A stretch of DNA of 64,000 bases from Clarkia xantiana subsp. parviflora. Taxonomy: Eukaryota; Streptophyta; Magnoliopsida; Myrtales; Onagraceae. Under the pieces are notes generated by a model. It saw only the letters and a list, made by a program, of their open reading frames with translations, did no database searches and was not told the origin of the DNA. The stretch is taken from the NCBI GenBank assembly GCA_036873135.1, contig JAPTYO010000015.1, forward strand, positions 1,944,839 to 2,008,838, read 5' to 3'. Each line of letters starts with the position of its first letter. The first letter of the stretch is position 1. The translations under genes and the position numbers were made by a program. Below, piece by piece: positions 43,876 through 54,904 of this stretch.

Positions 43876-46274
43876 ATGAGTGAGTTCCCTTTTTCTCTTC
43901 CTTTTCAGTCGCGTTGCTTCGTTTTCTATTGCTAGCTTAGTACCGTGGCCTTCATTGGGGTGTTGGTTGAAATTTGATTTGTGCTTTGGGGGTTTCCTGC
44001 TACCTTTGCCTTAGGTCTTGCTATCCTGTCAGAGAACCTTCTTACTAGGTCCGATTACAACGAACATGTCACTCTAGGGAACATCTGTCCCCTAGATGAG
44101 CCTCTGTATCCTTTTCTCCCCTCCTTGGGGAACACTCGAGCGACGGTGACGGAGCCTCCCATAGGGACGGTTGCCGTGTATCCCTCTCAGATCCGATTCG
44201 GGCTGAGACTGCCTTACTGTGACGAGCTTATAGAGTTGAGCAGGTTCTTCAGGATTTCTCCTGTGAACCTTGCCCCCAGTGCCCTCCGCGTCTGGGTGGG
44301 CTTCCGGGTATTGTGCCATTGGTACTCCTGGAAGTACTCTTTCACTCTATTCCGATGCTTCTATCGGTTTCAGTACCGGACGAGGGTGGGGTTTGCGAGT
44401 TTTGTAACTCGCCATCCGACTTTCAAAGATCCCCGATTCTCTGATTTCGGGTTGAGTGGGATCGAGTGGGATACCTCCCTCCGTTTCGTGACCCAGAGTG
44501 ACAATTCGGCCAGTCACTGGGCTAAACATTATTTCTTCATTACGGACCGATACGTCACTTGGTCGGTCCTGAATGAGGATCGGTCCGATGGTTGGCCTGC
44601 TTTTGGAGAGTTCTCTTCGGATGACTTGAAGACCCTGAAGATCATTCACGAGAGCAACAGGACCCGGTCTTACTGTCCCGTGTCTTTAGTGACTGAGACG
44701 GATCTTTACGAGGCCGGGATCAGTCTGACTCCTGACTCCGGGGGTTCGGTATGTCACTTGGTCTTTCCATCTTTATTTACCTTCTGCTCTTCCTTTGTAG
44801 GTTGGTTTCATGGAAAAACCTATAACATGCAGGGAGCCCCTGTTGATCTGACCAAGAGGAAGGCTCCTTCCAGTTCTGCTTTGAAGAAATCCCCCCTGCC
44901 TGGGAAGAAGGCTGGAGCCTCTGGTATGCTTTCTCTCATTTGCTTCTTTATGGTATAACTTATGTTTTCCTTATCTTGTTTTTCTTACCTTGCTAGGGCG
45001 CTCCCCCTTGGTGACTGAGAGGGTCGTCTCTGTTGGTAGAGACTCTGGACCTTCCAAATCCAAACCGCGGAGATCTGATTCTGAGGCCGGGGCCTCGGCT
45101 GCTAAGAGAAAGAAAGCTGTGGATCCTGCTTCGCCTACTGCTCGTCCTCCGACCCTATCTCGTGATAAGGAGATGGTGGTCGAAGAGGTGCCTTCCCTAG
45201 CTGACAAAGGGAAGGGACCTGCTGGTGGTGGTTCCCCTGCCCCCCAGCCGAGGGCACGGTCCTCAGGTATGATCTCTACCTTATTACTGATCCTTCTGTG
45301 TTTATACTATCCTTTGACTTGCTTTGCTTGTGTAGGTGGGCCTCCGACTTTAAGTCGGAAGGATTTCGCACGGCTGACTGATGAAGATGTTATTGGGTCT
45401 GAGTGGACTCCCTTCGCTGGTCTGAAGGAGTTCCACCTCAATAGCTCCTCCTCTCTGCGGACTCCTGAGGTTGGCGTCCGCGTACTCCGCGGCGCCGTCC
45501 CCCCTGGCGACCGTGTTGCTTCGCCCAAGTCTCCTGGGGAGACTCGGCGCTTTGTCCAGGGGGTACTCTCTCGTTATGCACCTGTGAGTTGTTCCTTGCT
45601 TTCCTTTCGTTACTTTCATAATGGCTATCTTTCGGTTATTCACCCTTTGTTTGTATTGTTAGGGTATATCTGACATGGTTAACATGTCCTCGCTCGTGCT
45701 CGAGTTATCTGACGAGAGGAAGACCCTTGAGGACAGCCAGGTCTCTCTCAAGGCGGAGGTCGCCACTGCTGCCGAGAAGGCGCGTATATCTGATTTGAGG
45801 TTGCAGGAGCTCCAGAGCCAGGTATCTTTGCTTGAGGCCACTGTGGGCAGTTTGCGTCGGGAAGCTGAGGTTGCCGCGTCTGTCCATTCTGAGGAGCTGC
45901 GGAGGTTGGAGACTAAGTGTCGGGCGGAGGAGAGGGCTGTCGCAGTATCTGAGTATAAAGCCTCCTCTGCCTTCACCGCCGATTATAGCACGCGTCTCAC
46001 TCAGGAGATGAACCAGTTCGGTGAGTATCTGGTTGATCACATATATCGGATTGATCCTCAGTTTCCGTTTGGTGACCTTGGTGACTTTGGGCCATATGCC
46101 GCTGGCTACGCGACTGTTCTGGTGGGTCAGGCTGCTGTCGCAGACGAGGCTGCCCCAGCCCAGGTGGATGCTACACCTGTGGAGATTGGTACCTCAGATT
46201 CCTCTTCCTCATCTATTTCCGGTGGCGGTTCAGGTTCAGGGGGTGAGGGTGACTCCCCCGAGGCTTCTGACTGA
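43876..46274 (+). CDS. Element K antisense six-exon gene (Transposase_28-like)
   Basis: My exon model is 43876-43879, 44015-44748, 44833-44923, 44997-45266, 45336-45583 and 45663-46274. The sum is 1959 nt, exactly 653 codons with one terminal stop, and every intron is GT-AG. Exon 1 contributes only ATGA. Exon 2 encodes the conserved domain (IRFGLRLPYCDELIELSRFF, then LRVWVGFRVLC), which resembles the Pfam family described as putative gypsy type transposon. Exons 3-4 are Lys/Arg/Ser-rich with possible nuclear signals (KRKAP, AKRKK). Exon 6 is a coiled coil ending in an acidic Ser/Gly tail. It is antisense to gag and convergent with it. Function is unknown. One uncertainty is the exon 3 acceptor: another AG at 44799 leads to a stop. 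Confidence 0.82.
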
Positions 46275-46695
46275 GTTGTTTATCTCATACTATCCTTGTA
46301 TATATGACTACACTCCTTCTCCCCTTGTACGGGTTGAGTGTCTTTTGAGATTGTGATGGTGTTTGTTGTTACTTTCCTTTGCCGCATTATGTTGTTGACT
46401 ACGTGGTTTGTTTGCCTTTATATTAGTGCTTCTCATGCTTTTGTATATATCTCTTCTCATGATGCTTCCTTATGCCTTGTGTATGGCTCTTTGGGTATGG
46501 ACCTTTCCCTTGATATATTTTCTTTACTTATCCTTCTTTCATGATTTCCTTTACGTCATACCTGTCACTTCATAAAGAAAAAACATTACTTGTTCTTCAT
46601 ATTACTTTACTTAGAAATTTCTTTCTCATGGTATCCTTCTAAGCATGGTATCCTTCTAAGCATGGTACGATGATCTCTTCTGATACCCCTTACAC
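46275..46695 (+). other. 3' flank of the antisense gene
   Basis: T-rich, non-coding sequence between the stop codon and the minisatellite. It is probably the 3' UTR. Confidence 0.4.
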
Positions 46696-46699
46696 GGTA

Positions 46700-47550
46700 T
46701 ACGTTGTACTGTTAGACCAAAGATACGCTCTTGGTGGGCGTCGAAATCTGTTCACGAGACAGGCTCTCGGACGGCACTTAACGTTTCGCAGGATAGGCTC
46801 CCGGAGGGCACAGGTTAGTCCACCAATACCATACCTTCTTGACGGGTGTCAAACTGTTCACGAGACAGGCTCTCGGACGGCACTTAACGTTTCGCAGGAT
46901 AGGCTCCCGGAGGGCACAGGTTAGTCCACCAATACCATACCTTCTTGACGGGTGTCAAACTGTTCACGAGACAGGCTCTCGGACGGCACTTAACGTTTCA
47001 CAGGATAGGCTCCCGGAGGGCTCAGGTTAGACCAAAGATACGCTCTTGGTGGGCGTCGAACTGGTAGTTTGAAATCTACCTCAAGATACGCTCTTGGGGG
47101 CGTCGAACTGGTAGTGTTTTTTCTACCTCAAGATACGCTCTTGGGGGCGTCGAATCTGGTAGGTTGCAAATCTACCTCAAGATACGCTCCTGGGGGCGTC
47201 GAATTCGTAGTTTTTGGAAACCACTCTCAAGATACGCTCTTGGTGCGTCGAAGTCGTAGTGTAATAACTACTCTCAAGATACGCTCTTGGGGGCGTCGAA
47301 GGTTGTAGTATGAACACTACTCTCAAGATACGCTCTTGGGGGCGTCGAGGTTCGTAGTTTTTGGAAACCACTCTCAAGATACGCTCTTGGGGGCGTCGAA
47401 TGTCGTAGTACGAAGACTACTCTCAAGATACGCTCTTGGGGGCGTCGAATTCGTAGTATGAACACTACTCTCAAGATACGCTCTTGGGGGCGTCGAATGT
47501 CGTAGTACGAAGACTACTCTCAAGATACGCTCTTGGGGGCGTCGAAGGTT
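46700..47550 (+). repeat. Element K minisatellite
   Basis: Two repeat types lie side by side. The first (46700-47035) has about 90-bp units with CACGAGACAGGCTCTCGGA. The second (47035-47550) has about 47-60-bp units with CAAGATACGCTCTTGGGGGC and a small variable inverted pair. It is the same family as 12625-13310 in E. It separates the convergent 3' ends of gag and the antisense gene. Confidence 0.92.
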
Positions 47551-47806
47551 GTTGACTTGAAGTCATATCTGTGTAAGGATAACTTGGTGATTGTAACATC
47601 ACATTCACTGGAAATACTTTTGAATAACTACTACTCTCTTAGGAGCATTCATGTTTTTGTACACTCGGGATGCCTTGGTGCACCAAGACATCCTTTGTAG
47701 GAAATGAAAGATAGTTGTAGAGTTGGAGTAACTTCGTGAGTTCTCCTTCTCAAGAGTTTTTTGAAAAGCTTGTAAAGCTAAAACATGCGAAATGCTAGAT
47801 ATGAAA

Positions 47807-50800
47807 CTAAGGATATGGGGTGGCCACTGTGTCTGTTGCCACGTACTCCTTGAAGCTTCCATTGTAGATCATTTCTTCCACTTCCACCTTCAACACCATG
47901 CAGTTGTTGGTTTGATGCCCCCAGGTCCCATGGTACTCACACCAACCCTGTGCATCCTTACCAAGGAAGGCCTTGCCTTCCTCCCTGCATGCTGGCAACT
48001 CTTGCTTGAGGCGCTTGTGGAAGATTTCTTCTATGCTGAGTGTGAGGGGTGTGAATGTGAAATTGACACCTCCTCCCAATGTGTCTGCTTCTCTTCCTTT
48101 CTCTGGAACTTCATCCAACTGTTCCACTTCTTGTTCAAATGCCCTATCCAGCCTTGCCTTGAGCTCTCTCATTGTGCTCGTCATGACCATCTCATAGAGC
48201 CCTCCATATGCCCCGAATGAGTTTGGATGCATGTTTCTGATGAATGCTCTGACTGTTTCTCCCCTTGTGATGTCCATGTTGGCACCATAATTGAAGAATC
48301 TCTGGAAATAGCTTGATATGGGCTCCTGGGGCATTTGTTTGATATCATCTATGTGGCGGAAGCCTCTTAGGATGGAGTCCCTTGTCCTGCTCCCTATTAT
48401 GGTGTCTGGCTGCCAAGGTATGGATGTTACCTTCACGGCCTTGCCCTTGTGTCTCCTTGTGGGCACTGTTTGGAAAAAATGCCTGCTCAGGCGGAGTGTC
48501 ACTCCACTCTTCCTTCTTCCTTGCCTTTGTCTCCCTCCCCTCTTTCTTTTATCCTGGTTGGCTCCTGCCATGACCACAGCCACTGTGTCTGTCCTGTGTG
48601 ATCCATGTCTCATTGAATTGACATAGCATTGTCTTGCAGTACGTTGATCACCCAGGACCTCTCCCACTCCGTTCTCCGTGATGTACTTCAGCTTCTGGTG
48701 AACAGTGGATGGCACTATTTCATATGGATTTATGGTTGTCCTTCCTAGGATCCCATTGTAGGCTCCCAGGCTCTCAACCACCAAGAAATTGACATTTACC
48801 TTCAGCTGGGTCCATCCTTGGCCCATGGTCACTGGCAATGTTATCATCCCCAGGGGGTAGCTTGTTGCCCCTGAGAAGCCAACTAGAGGGAAGTTGACCG
48901 GATTGATGTCTCCTTTGGTTTTCCCTATCTCTTCCAACACTCTCAGGCTTAGGAGGTCAGCTGAGCTGCCCCCATCCACCAAAATTCTCTTTACATCAAA
49001 ATTATCAATATCTAAAGTAATAACTAGAGCATCATCGTGTGGAAAGACGATGTGGCTTTTGTCCTTCTCCGAGAACTCTATCTTCACTTCTTCTCCTTCT
49101 CTTGGTCTTTTCCTCCACCTTGGCACTGAGCTTAGCTTGGATGCATAGACTTCCCTTGCATTAGCAGTTGGGCCACCTGATGCTGCTCCTCCATGTATCA
49201 TATTGATGACTCCTCTTTTGTTGGGTGGAGGGTTATAGTCTACCTTTTCCTTGCCCTTGTCTTTCTGTGGTGGCCCTAGCTGCATGCTATTGCCCCCATG
49301 GTCTACGAACTGCTTCAGCTCTCCCCTCTGGACGATGTTGTTTATGCTTAGCTTTAAGCTAAAGCATTCATTTGTGTCGTGACCATAAGCCTCGTGGTTA
49401 TCACACCATCTATCCTTGTGATTTCCTACCATTGGGGCTCTCCACCTTGCAGGGGGTGACCATAGCTTTTGGTTCCGCATCTCTCTGAGTACGGTGGCTG
49501 GAGTGGCGTTCAGTGGGATGAACTTAATGACATTGATTTCTCTAGCCTTTAAGGGTTCACCCATTTGGTTTCTTTGCTGTGGCGGACGCCATTCCTGCTG
49601 CCTTGTATTCTGTGGGGGACGCCACTCTTGTTGCCTTGCTTGCTGCGGTGCCTGGGGTGGCTTTCCTTTGTTTGGCCTTTGATTATCTTCCTTAGCTGCC
49701 TGGATTTTGGCCTTCTTGCTTGCCCTGTGCCTCTCAAGGTCAATATGCGTTTTAACTCTCCCTGCAAGCTCTTCCAGGGTGCTTGCTGGCTTTTTGGCCA
49801 TCTTTTCAGCCAATGTTGACCCAAAGCGACCTAAGTTTCTGATAAAGGCTCTGATTATCTCCCCCTCAGTGATGTCTCCCTGGATGTCTGCGATATTCTG
49901 GTTGAACCTAGTGTAGTAGCTGGCCAGGGTTTCATCGTATTCTTGTTTTACATCATCAATGGAGCCTGTTCCCTTGAGGAGTTTCCTCTCCCCTAGGTAT
50001 CTCTGCAGAAACTTAGCTTTTAGCTGCTCCCATGAGTGGATGCTCTCGGAGGGCAGGCTGAAGAACCAATGTGAGGCCACCCCTGATAGGGTGTTTGGGA
50101 AAAGGAGTGCCTTGTATCTTTCATCAGTGGTCCTCCCAAATAGGGAGGCCTCATGCTGCTGGATATGTTCTAGGGGGTCTCCCTTCCCATTATACTTTGC
50201 AATTTGCACTGTGTGCAGGGAGTCTGGCACTCTGTTCATCTCTAGTTCCCTTGTGAAAGGGTGGTTTGTCTTGTCACTTAGGCAATGCAGGCTGGGTTTC
50301 TTTGACTCATTCAGTTTCCGGGTTATCATAGCTTCTATTTCCTCCGGGGTGATCATCACCGCTGCCGGAGTATAACCTCTCTGATACTCATTGTAGTTGT
50401 AAACTGGGCTTACTGGGTTCCCTTGTCTTTGCTGGTATGGACTGTAGGTGTACCCTTGATACGCCTGCTGGGGTGCTTCATAGAAGTCCTGCCTCCTTGG
50501 AGGTCTTGCTTGTCTTTCCTCTCCCAGCGGGGTGTAAGCCCTGTTGCTCTGCTGTTGCCTAGGAGGCACAAATTCTTGCCTTCCCTCTGGGGGTGGCTCT
50601 TGGTGATATCTTCTTTGTTCCTCTCGCTGCCCTGCTTGAGGGTGCGAGTAGTAGTCTTCTGCTGGGATCTGCTCCTCCTCCTGAGCTTCAGTGTAAGTTC
50701 CTTGGGTGTATGCCGGCCTTGCATACGCTGTGTGGGCGCGGTTGCCCTCTCTTTGTGCCGGCATCCCATGCGGGTACCCTTGGGGTTGCTCTTCATAATA

Positions 50801-51088
50801 GTATCCCTCCGGGGGTGCCGTGTTGTGGGAAGGCACTCCCTGTTGTCCTCTTTCTCTCTGTGGCCTTCTTGCCCGGGGGGTGGAGGCTGTGGAGGACTCA
50901 GCCCCAGCTGGGCGTGAGGGTCCTCCCTCCTGGTTGTTCTGTTGCTGAGGAGGTTGTGGTATGTCTTGGGGCTCTGAGTGCATTGGCTGCTTCCCAGGGT
51001 TAGGCCGCCTCCCTGGAGGTATGGGTTCTCCTCTCCGCCCATTGCCCCCAGGTGGGTGTTGGGGCCTGGACACCCTACTGTTCGTCAT
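47807..51088 (-). CDS. Element K Gag-protease-Gag' polyprotein
   Basis: One uninterrupted frame of 1093 codons begins MTNSRVSRPQHPPGGNGRRG, 51 bases after the LTR. A Gln/Pro-rich N-terminus precedes the Retrotrans_gag domain (roughly 320-440; HWFFSLPSESIHSWEQLKAK, IRAFIRNLGRFG). A zinc motif follows near 570, WCDNHEAYGHDTNEC (C-x2-H-x4-H-x4-C). The aspartic protease comes next near 690-720 with RILVDGGSSADLL. Where RT should follow, there is instead a Lys/Arg-rich linker and a second gag C-terminal block (PISSYFQRFFNYG, VRAFIRNMHP). A second intact zinc motif, WCEYHGTWGHQTNNC, lies near 1045. The protein could form particles and process itself but cannot copy or integrate DNA. Element G shows the same domain order. 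Confidence 0.93.
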   Translation of the reverse strand: MTNSRVSRPQHPPGGNGRRGEPIPPGRRPNPGKQPMHSEPQDIPQPPQQQNNQEGGPSRPAGAESSTASTPRARRPQRERGQQGVPSHNTAPPEGYYYEEQPQGYPHGMPAQREGNRAHTAYARPAYTQGTYTEAQEEEQIPAEDYYSHPQAGQREEQRRYHQEPPPEGRQEFVPPRQQQSNRAYTPLGEERQARPPRRQDFYEAPQQAYQGYTYSPYQQRQGNPVSPVYNYNEYQRGYTPAAVMITPEEIEAMITRKLNESKKPSLHCLSDKTNHPFTRELEMNRVPDSLHTVQIAKYNGKGDPLEHIQQHEASLFGRTTDERYKALLFPNTLSGVASHWFFSLPSESIHSWEQLKAKFLQRYLGERKLLKGTGSIDDVKQEYDETLASYYTRFNQNIADIQGDITEGEIIRAFIRNLGRFGSTLAEKMAKKPASTLEELAGRVKTHIDLERHRASKKAKIQAAKEDNQRPNKGKPPQAPQQARQQEWRPPQNTRQQEWRPPQQRNQMGEPLKAREINVIKFIPLNATPATVLREMRNQKLWSPPARWRAPMVGNHKDRWCDNHEAYGHDTNECFSLKLSINNIVQRGELKQFVDHGGNSMQLGPPQKDKGKEKVDYNPPPNKRGVINMIHGGAASGGPTANAREVYASKLSSVPRWRKRPREGEEVKIEFSEKDKSHIVFPHDDALVITLDIDNFDVKRILVDGGSSADLLSLRVLEEIGKTKGDINPVNFPLVGFSGATSYPLGMITLPVTMGQGWTQLKVNVNFLVVESLGAYNGILGRTTINPYEIVPSTVHQKLKYITENGVGEVLGDQRTARQCYVNSMRHGSHRTDTVAVVMAGANQDKRKRGGRQRQGRRKSGVTLRLSRHFFQTVPTRRHKGKAVKVTSIPWQPDTIIGSRTRDSILRGFRHIDDIKQMPQEPISSYFQRFFNYGANMDITRGETVRAFIRNMHPNSFGAYGGLYEMVMTSTMRELKARLDRAFEQEVEQLDEVPEKGREADTLGGGVNFTFTPLTLSIEEIFHKRLKQELPACREEGKAFLGKDAQGWCEYHGTWGHQTNNCMVLKVEVEEMIYNGSFKEYVATDTVATPYP

Positions 51089-51121
51089 AGCTCGTGTAAT
51101 AGCCAGGCTTTCTGTCCGAAG

Positions 51122-51139
51122 CCTACAGACGGCGCCAAG
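51122..51139 (-). promoter_or_regulatory. Element K primer-binding site
   Basis: The minus strand reads CTTGGCGCCGTCTGTAGG immediately after the LTR end. Confidence 0.9.
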
Positions 51140-52114
51140 TGTTAAGTTATGAGATTTAGGTCAACGGGGTGTCGGCTTTGATCTCACTCCTTATGGGGGA
51201 TGTGTATGATCCGGTCTTCTCAAGTCGCCTTGTCTTTTCCTATGTCCTTCTTCCGTTCCTTCTTCCTTTGGTTCCTTCTCTTCTTCTCTCCCTTCGCCCT
51301 GCAAAAGGGGCAATACCAGACACGGAGGAGGGGGGGGTGGTGCCTGGTGAACCCTCTCCGATGCCTAAGTCAGAACTATACTTCTAGAGAGATAAAGCTA
51401 GAGAGATGTCAGAGCTAAATTATCCAAATAGCCAAGATGATGAAATGAGTTGTGAAGGTGGGGTATTTATAGGCAACGGTGTCATTAGGGTGGCTTAATG
51501 ACATCGTTAACCTCTAAACACAATTAATTAACCTTTAAGTATATAATTAAGACCTTAGGATTCGGAGGAGGTAGGCAGACTGGACCGAGCATGGGCGTCT
51601 GAGAGGGGTGTCGGGACCCTTGGGGGGGGAGGAATCCGACCCCCAAGGGTAGGGGTTGGGTGAGGGCACCCAACCCCTCCTAGGGAGGGTGGAGTTGGCC
51701 AACCCCATCCCTCCTAGGAGGGATCGGGTCAGCCGACCCGATCTCTCCTAGGAGAGATCGGGTTGGCCAACCCGATCTCTCCTAGGAGAGATCGGGTTGG
51801 CCGACCCGATCTCTCCTAGGAGAGATCGGGTCGGCTGACCCGATCTCTCCTAGGAGAGATCGGGTTGGTCCACCCGATCTCCCCTAGGGGAGATCGGGTT
51901 GGCTGACCCGATCTCCCCTAGGGGAGGTCGGGTGTGGCCACCCAACCTCACCTAGGTGAGTCCTTCGTTGTCGGACGGGCGCTTCGGCCCCGTCCGAGCC
52001 GTTGGTGTTCTCGCGAAGTGTCCGGGTTGAAGTTTCGATTTGCAATCATAAATGGGACGATAAAAATACAACGGTTCGGAGGTCAACGGGTTCAAATTGG
52101 GCGTATATCCATCA
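51140..52114 (-). repeat. Element K 5' LTR
   Basis: 975 bp, with no difference from the 3' LTR in any block compared. It should drive the Gag-PR-Gag' transcript from the TATAAATA box near 51462-51472. The CACAC target duplication follows at 52115-52119. Confidence 0.95.
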
Positions 52115-52119
52115 CACAC

Positions 52120-52192
52120 TACTTGCAGTACAAGTTTGTTCCGTTTTTCTGTACGAGTTTGTGAGAGGTTTAAGAGGATCTAATATCCAACT
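52120..52192 (+). repeat. Copia L 3' LTR, last part
   Basis: This continues the LTR interrupted at 41357 and ends near ATCCAAC, the likely partner of the TGTTGG start. From here on the sequence is probably the 3' flank of GPATCH11. Confidence 0.55.
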
Positions 52193-52450
52193 TTTAACAC
52201 AAACACTTCCATCCCATCATGTGCCACTAATTCTTTACCATCAAACTGGAAAGTCCTTGGTTTGTTACTCTCCCTACAAAGGACATGACTGACTATCAAT
52301 GTGTTTCCAGTTCACATTTGCATCAACACTAGACAATCCCTTAATACTACTACAACATGCCCGGTATACTGCTGCTATCAATAATAGTATAAGATGTAGA
52401 GAATTAATTATGCTAAACTCTGTTTTTCCTACTACTACTACTAATTCTAA
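52193..52450 (-). other. 3' flank of the GPATCH11 gene
   Basis: About 260 bases, probably the 3' UTR and downstream sequence. No polyadenylation signal can be singled out. Confidence 0.4.
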
Positions 52451-54904
52451 TTAATGGTCATCTTCATCCCTCCCTGGGCAGTTGGATAACAGTTCTTCCT
52501 TGGAGTCATACTGCAACAAAGTCACCACAGACATTAGATATCAAATCTCCAACATCCCTCCCTGTAAGAAGATTAATGTAGTAAGTGGTGCATCTACTAA
52601 CCTTACATCCACAGAAGAGGCAATACTTATACTCCTCTCTTAGCTTTGTCAAAACCAACAACAAATCCTGCATCCATCATAAACAGCACTCAGCAATAAC
52701 CCAAATACAGTTTTAGGATCCACCTCTAGTTTGTTCATGAATGCTATCTATCGACATACGGGGACTCTCTCACAGCAAGGGAATATTTAATGTGAATAAC
52801 AGCTGTCTTGATGCATGAGAAACTGACAACTAACTTGGAAGTCAGCCGAAGATAATATTTTGACCAAGAGGTATGAAATCTAATTATAAATTCAGCATCT
52901 GCCAAGATATATATATACATAAGAAATTTTCTAATCAGAATCATTTAGCTGCATTAATGTCTGTTAGGGTCTTACATGTAAAGCACTTCTCTGGAATTGG
53001 TGAAACATCAGTTCTTAGCCAGACCATGAATATGCATTTGTATTCAAATAACTTACTAGGAATTTCTTGAATCTCTCTAACCGACTAGTGTCCAATATTT
53101 GGCATTATAAAAAAAGAAAACATGTATGTACTACCAAAATGACGAACTAAAAACTAGGTTGCCCAAAGCAAGATAAGGGGAATATTTTACCTCTTCGGTA
53201 ATAACTTCCTCCTCCTCTTCTTCTTTTTCTTGATCACTCTCATCCTCCTTCTCTGGTTCCAAAAATTCTTTGTTCTCTAATTGGTCAAGAGCAGCCTTGG
53301 CCTTGTGATAATTTATGACAACTCTCCGGCTCTGCCACTGTGACTTCTGTCTAGAACCAAACTCGGCCATCAAAAACTCAACTTTCTTCTGTTTTTTCTC
53401 AGCCCTAAACTCTTCTTGCTTTTTCTTTTCTTTATAAGGGTCCTCTCGCCCAATCCCAGCTCTAGAGCGTCGAATCTCGAGCCCAACAGGTTCTGCTCGA
53501 CCTGAACCCTCTTTGCCCAGGGCTGAACCTGGGGTGTACCCCATTTGCTTTAACAGCTTGAACCCAATGTTAGACTGTGGAATTGGAGCCTGAATATTTA
53601 CTAACGTCTGCTCATCCTCTTCTTTTCGCTTCCGCTCTCTTTCAAGTTTACGTTGTTCATGCCAATTAAGAAACTTAAATTTCTTATTGGGAGGTTGAAC
53701 ACTCAAAGGTTTGTTATCTGGGATCTGCCAAAATAAAATCAAAATTTAACTATACTGATCACAGGCTATGAGATAAACCAAACTGAATATGATATTAGAA
53801 GAGTGCTATTTAGATATAATGCATGAAAGGTAAGAGGAGCTTTATGGTTACTTCCATTTTAACCAACTCAAATATTTCTAGCCGGAACAAGAACTAGTGA
53901 ATTTATTAAAAAAAAACCAGCAGTGAAAATTTTGACTCTACGATTCAAAGCTTAAGAAGTGCAACTATTGACGCAAAGTTTAGAATTTGACCAGGAGAAA
54001 AAACTGCCACTACTAGACACTCCATAAACAATATATGTCTAACTGCAAAATGGCATGCCTATCTAATGCCCCCATTCAGATAATCAGTTTACAGTGATGG
54101 TTTAACAGAAGATTCAAGTCCAATATCTATATCTATCTATCTAATGTCATAAATGTCTTAGAAGAAAAAAAACAAGATAGATACTGCTGACATGCGCAAA
54201 TTTGAACATCCAGTGTATCAACTGACCATTACAATGCATCAACTTAAGAAAAGAAGATATAAGATCAGATGAGGCCAATAAGCATGTTATGGTCTTACAC
54301 TTACAGCATGCATCATATCATGTTAAATCAATTTTCACCAATTCTGTTACAGACACCATCGTCTTTCTTCAACTAAGATCGACTTCTGCCTTTTGTACTT
54401 TGTAGTGGATATGATTTAAAAATAGTACTTCACATTAATGTCATACACTTCCTTCACATCATGCATGAGTTAAGTGTCTGTGCTACTGCTAACTTCTAGA
54501 ACCATTTCATTGTACTGGCATGAACACCTTTTTGTTTCGATATCCTTCTATACCCATTTCAATTGTAGAAAAAACGTAATTTCTCCATCAGTTCCAAACA
54601 ACTCGTGAGTTACGATTGGAACTTTCTAGGGTTCGGCACTTCTTTGGAATATCTTCATCAGAACAATGATTTGCAGTAAAAACGAATTCCTTGAAAACGT
54701 AAGAATAATAGAAGAAGAAATGAGTCGTCGAGCAAATTTCTGGTAGGGTGAAACATAAACGAAGAAGATTCAGCTGACCTTTCTAGTGGAAGATGTAGAA
54801 GACTTCGATTCTTCGGGTGGAAGGAAGAGAGAAAGGTCTGACATGTAGTCGGCTTCTTCTTCTCTTTTTCCATTTTCACTTCCTCTCTGAATTGATTCCG
54901 CCAT
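52451..54904 (-). CDS. GPATCH11: G-patch domain-containing protein 11 (host gene, four exons)
   Basis: Exons on the minus strand are 54904-54779, 53724-53191, 52667-52602 and 52510-52451: 42+178+22+19 codons, 261 residues, all introns GT-AG in phase 0. The start MAESIQRGSENGK precedes EADYMSDLSLFLPPEE. The G-patch domain (about residues 95-135) has GFKLLKQMGYTPGSALG and GLEIRRSRAGIG. A long basic helical region and an acidic stretch lead to the DUF4187-type C-terminus with LREEYKYCLFCGCK and SNCPG. G-patch proteins bind RNA and activate DEAH-box helicases in RNA processing; animal GPATCH11 is also reported at centromeres. All expected parts are present, so it looks functional. It is the only host gene here. 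Confidence 0.93.

Larger units (their letters stand above)
41358..52114 (-). mobile_element. Element K: complete RT-less gypsy-like LTR retrotransposon
   Basis: 10,757 bp, bounded by 975-bp LTRs (41358-42332 and 51140-52114) and a perfect CACAC target duplication (41353-41357 and 52115-52119). The LTRs are offset by exactly 9782 throughout, and every block I compared is identical, so the insertion is very recent. The sense strand is minus: 5' LTR, primer-binding site, Gag-PR-Gag' frame, minisatellite, then an antisense spliced gene, purine tract and 3' LTR. There is no RT, RNase H or integrase, so mobilisation must have been in trans. It lies inside the copia L 3' LTR. Confidence 0.95.

Noticed and set aside
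44350..45207. Minus-strand ORFs overlapping K's antisense gene
   Set aside because: They are shadows of the plus-strand exons and cross intron boundaries.
53131..53742. A 203-residue single-exon protein as the G-patch gene product
   Set aside because: Both ends of that frame run into introns. The four-exon model restores the conserved N- and C-termini with consensus splice sites.
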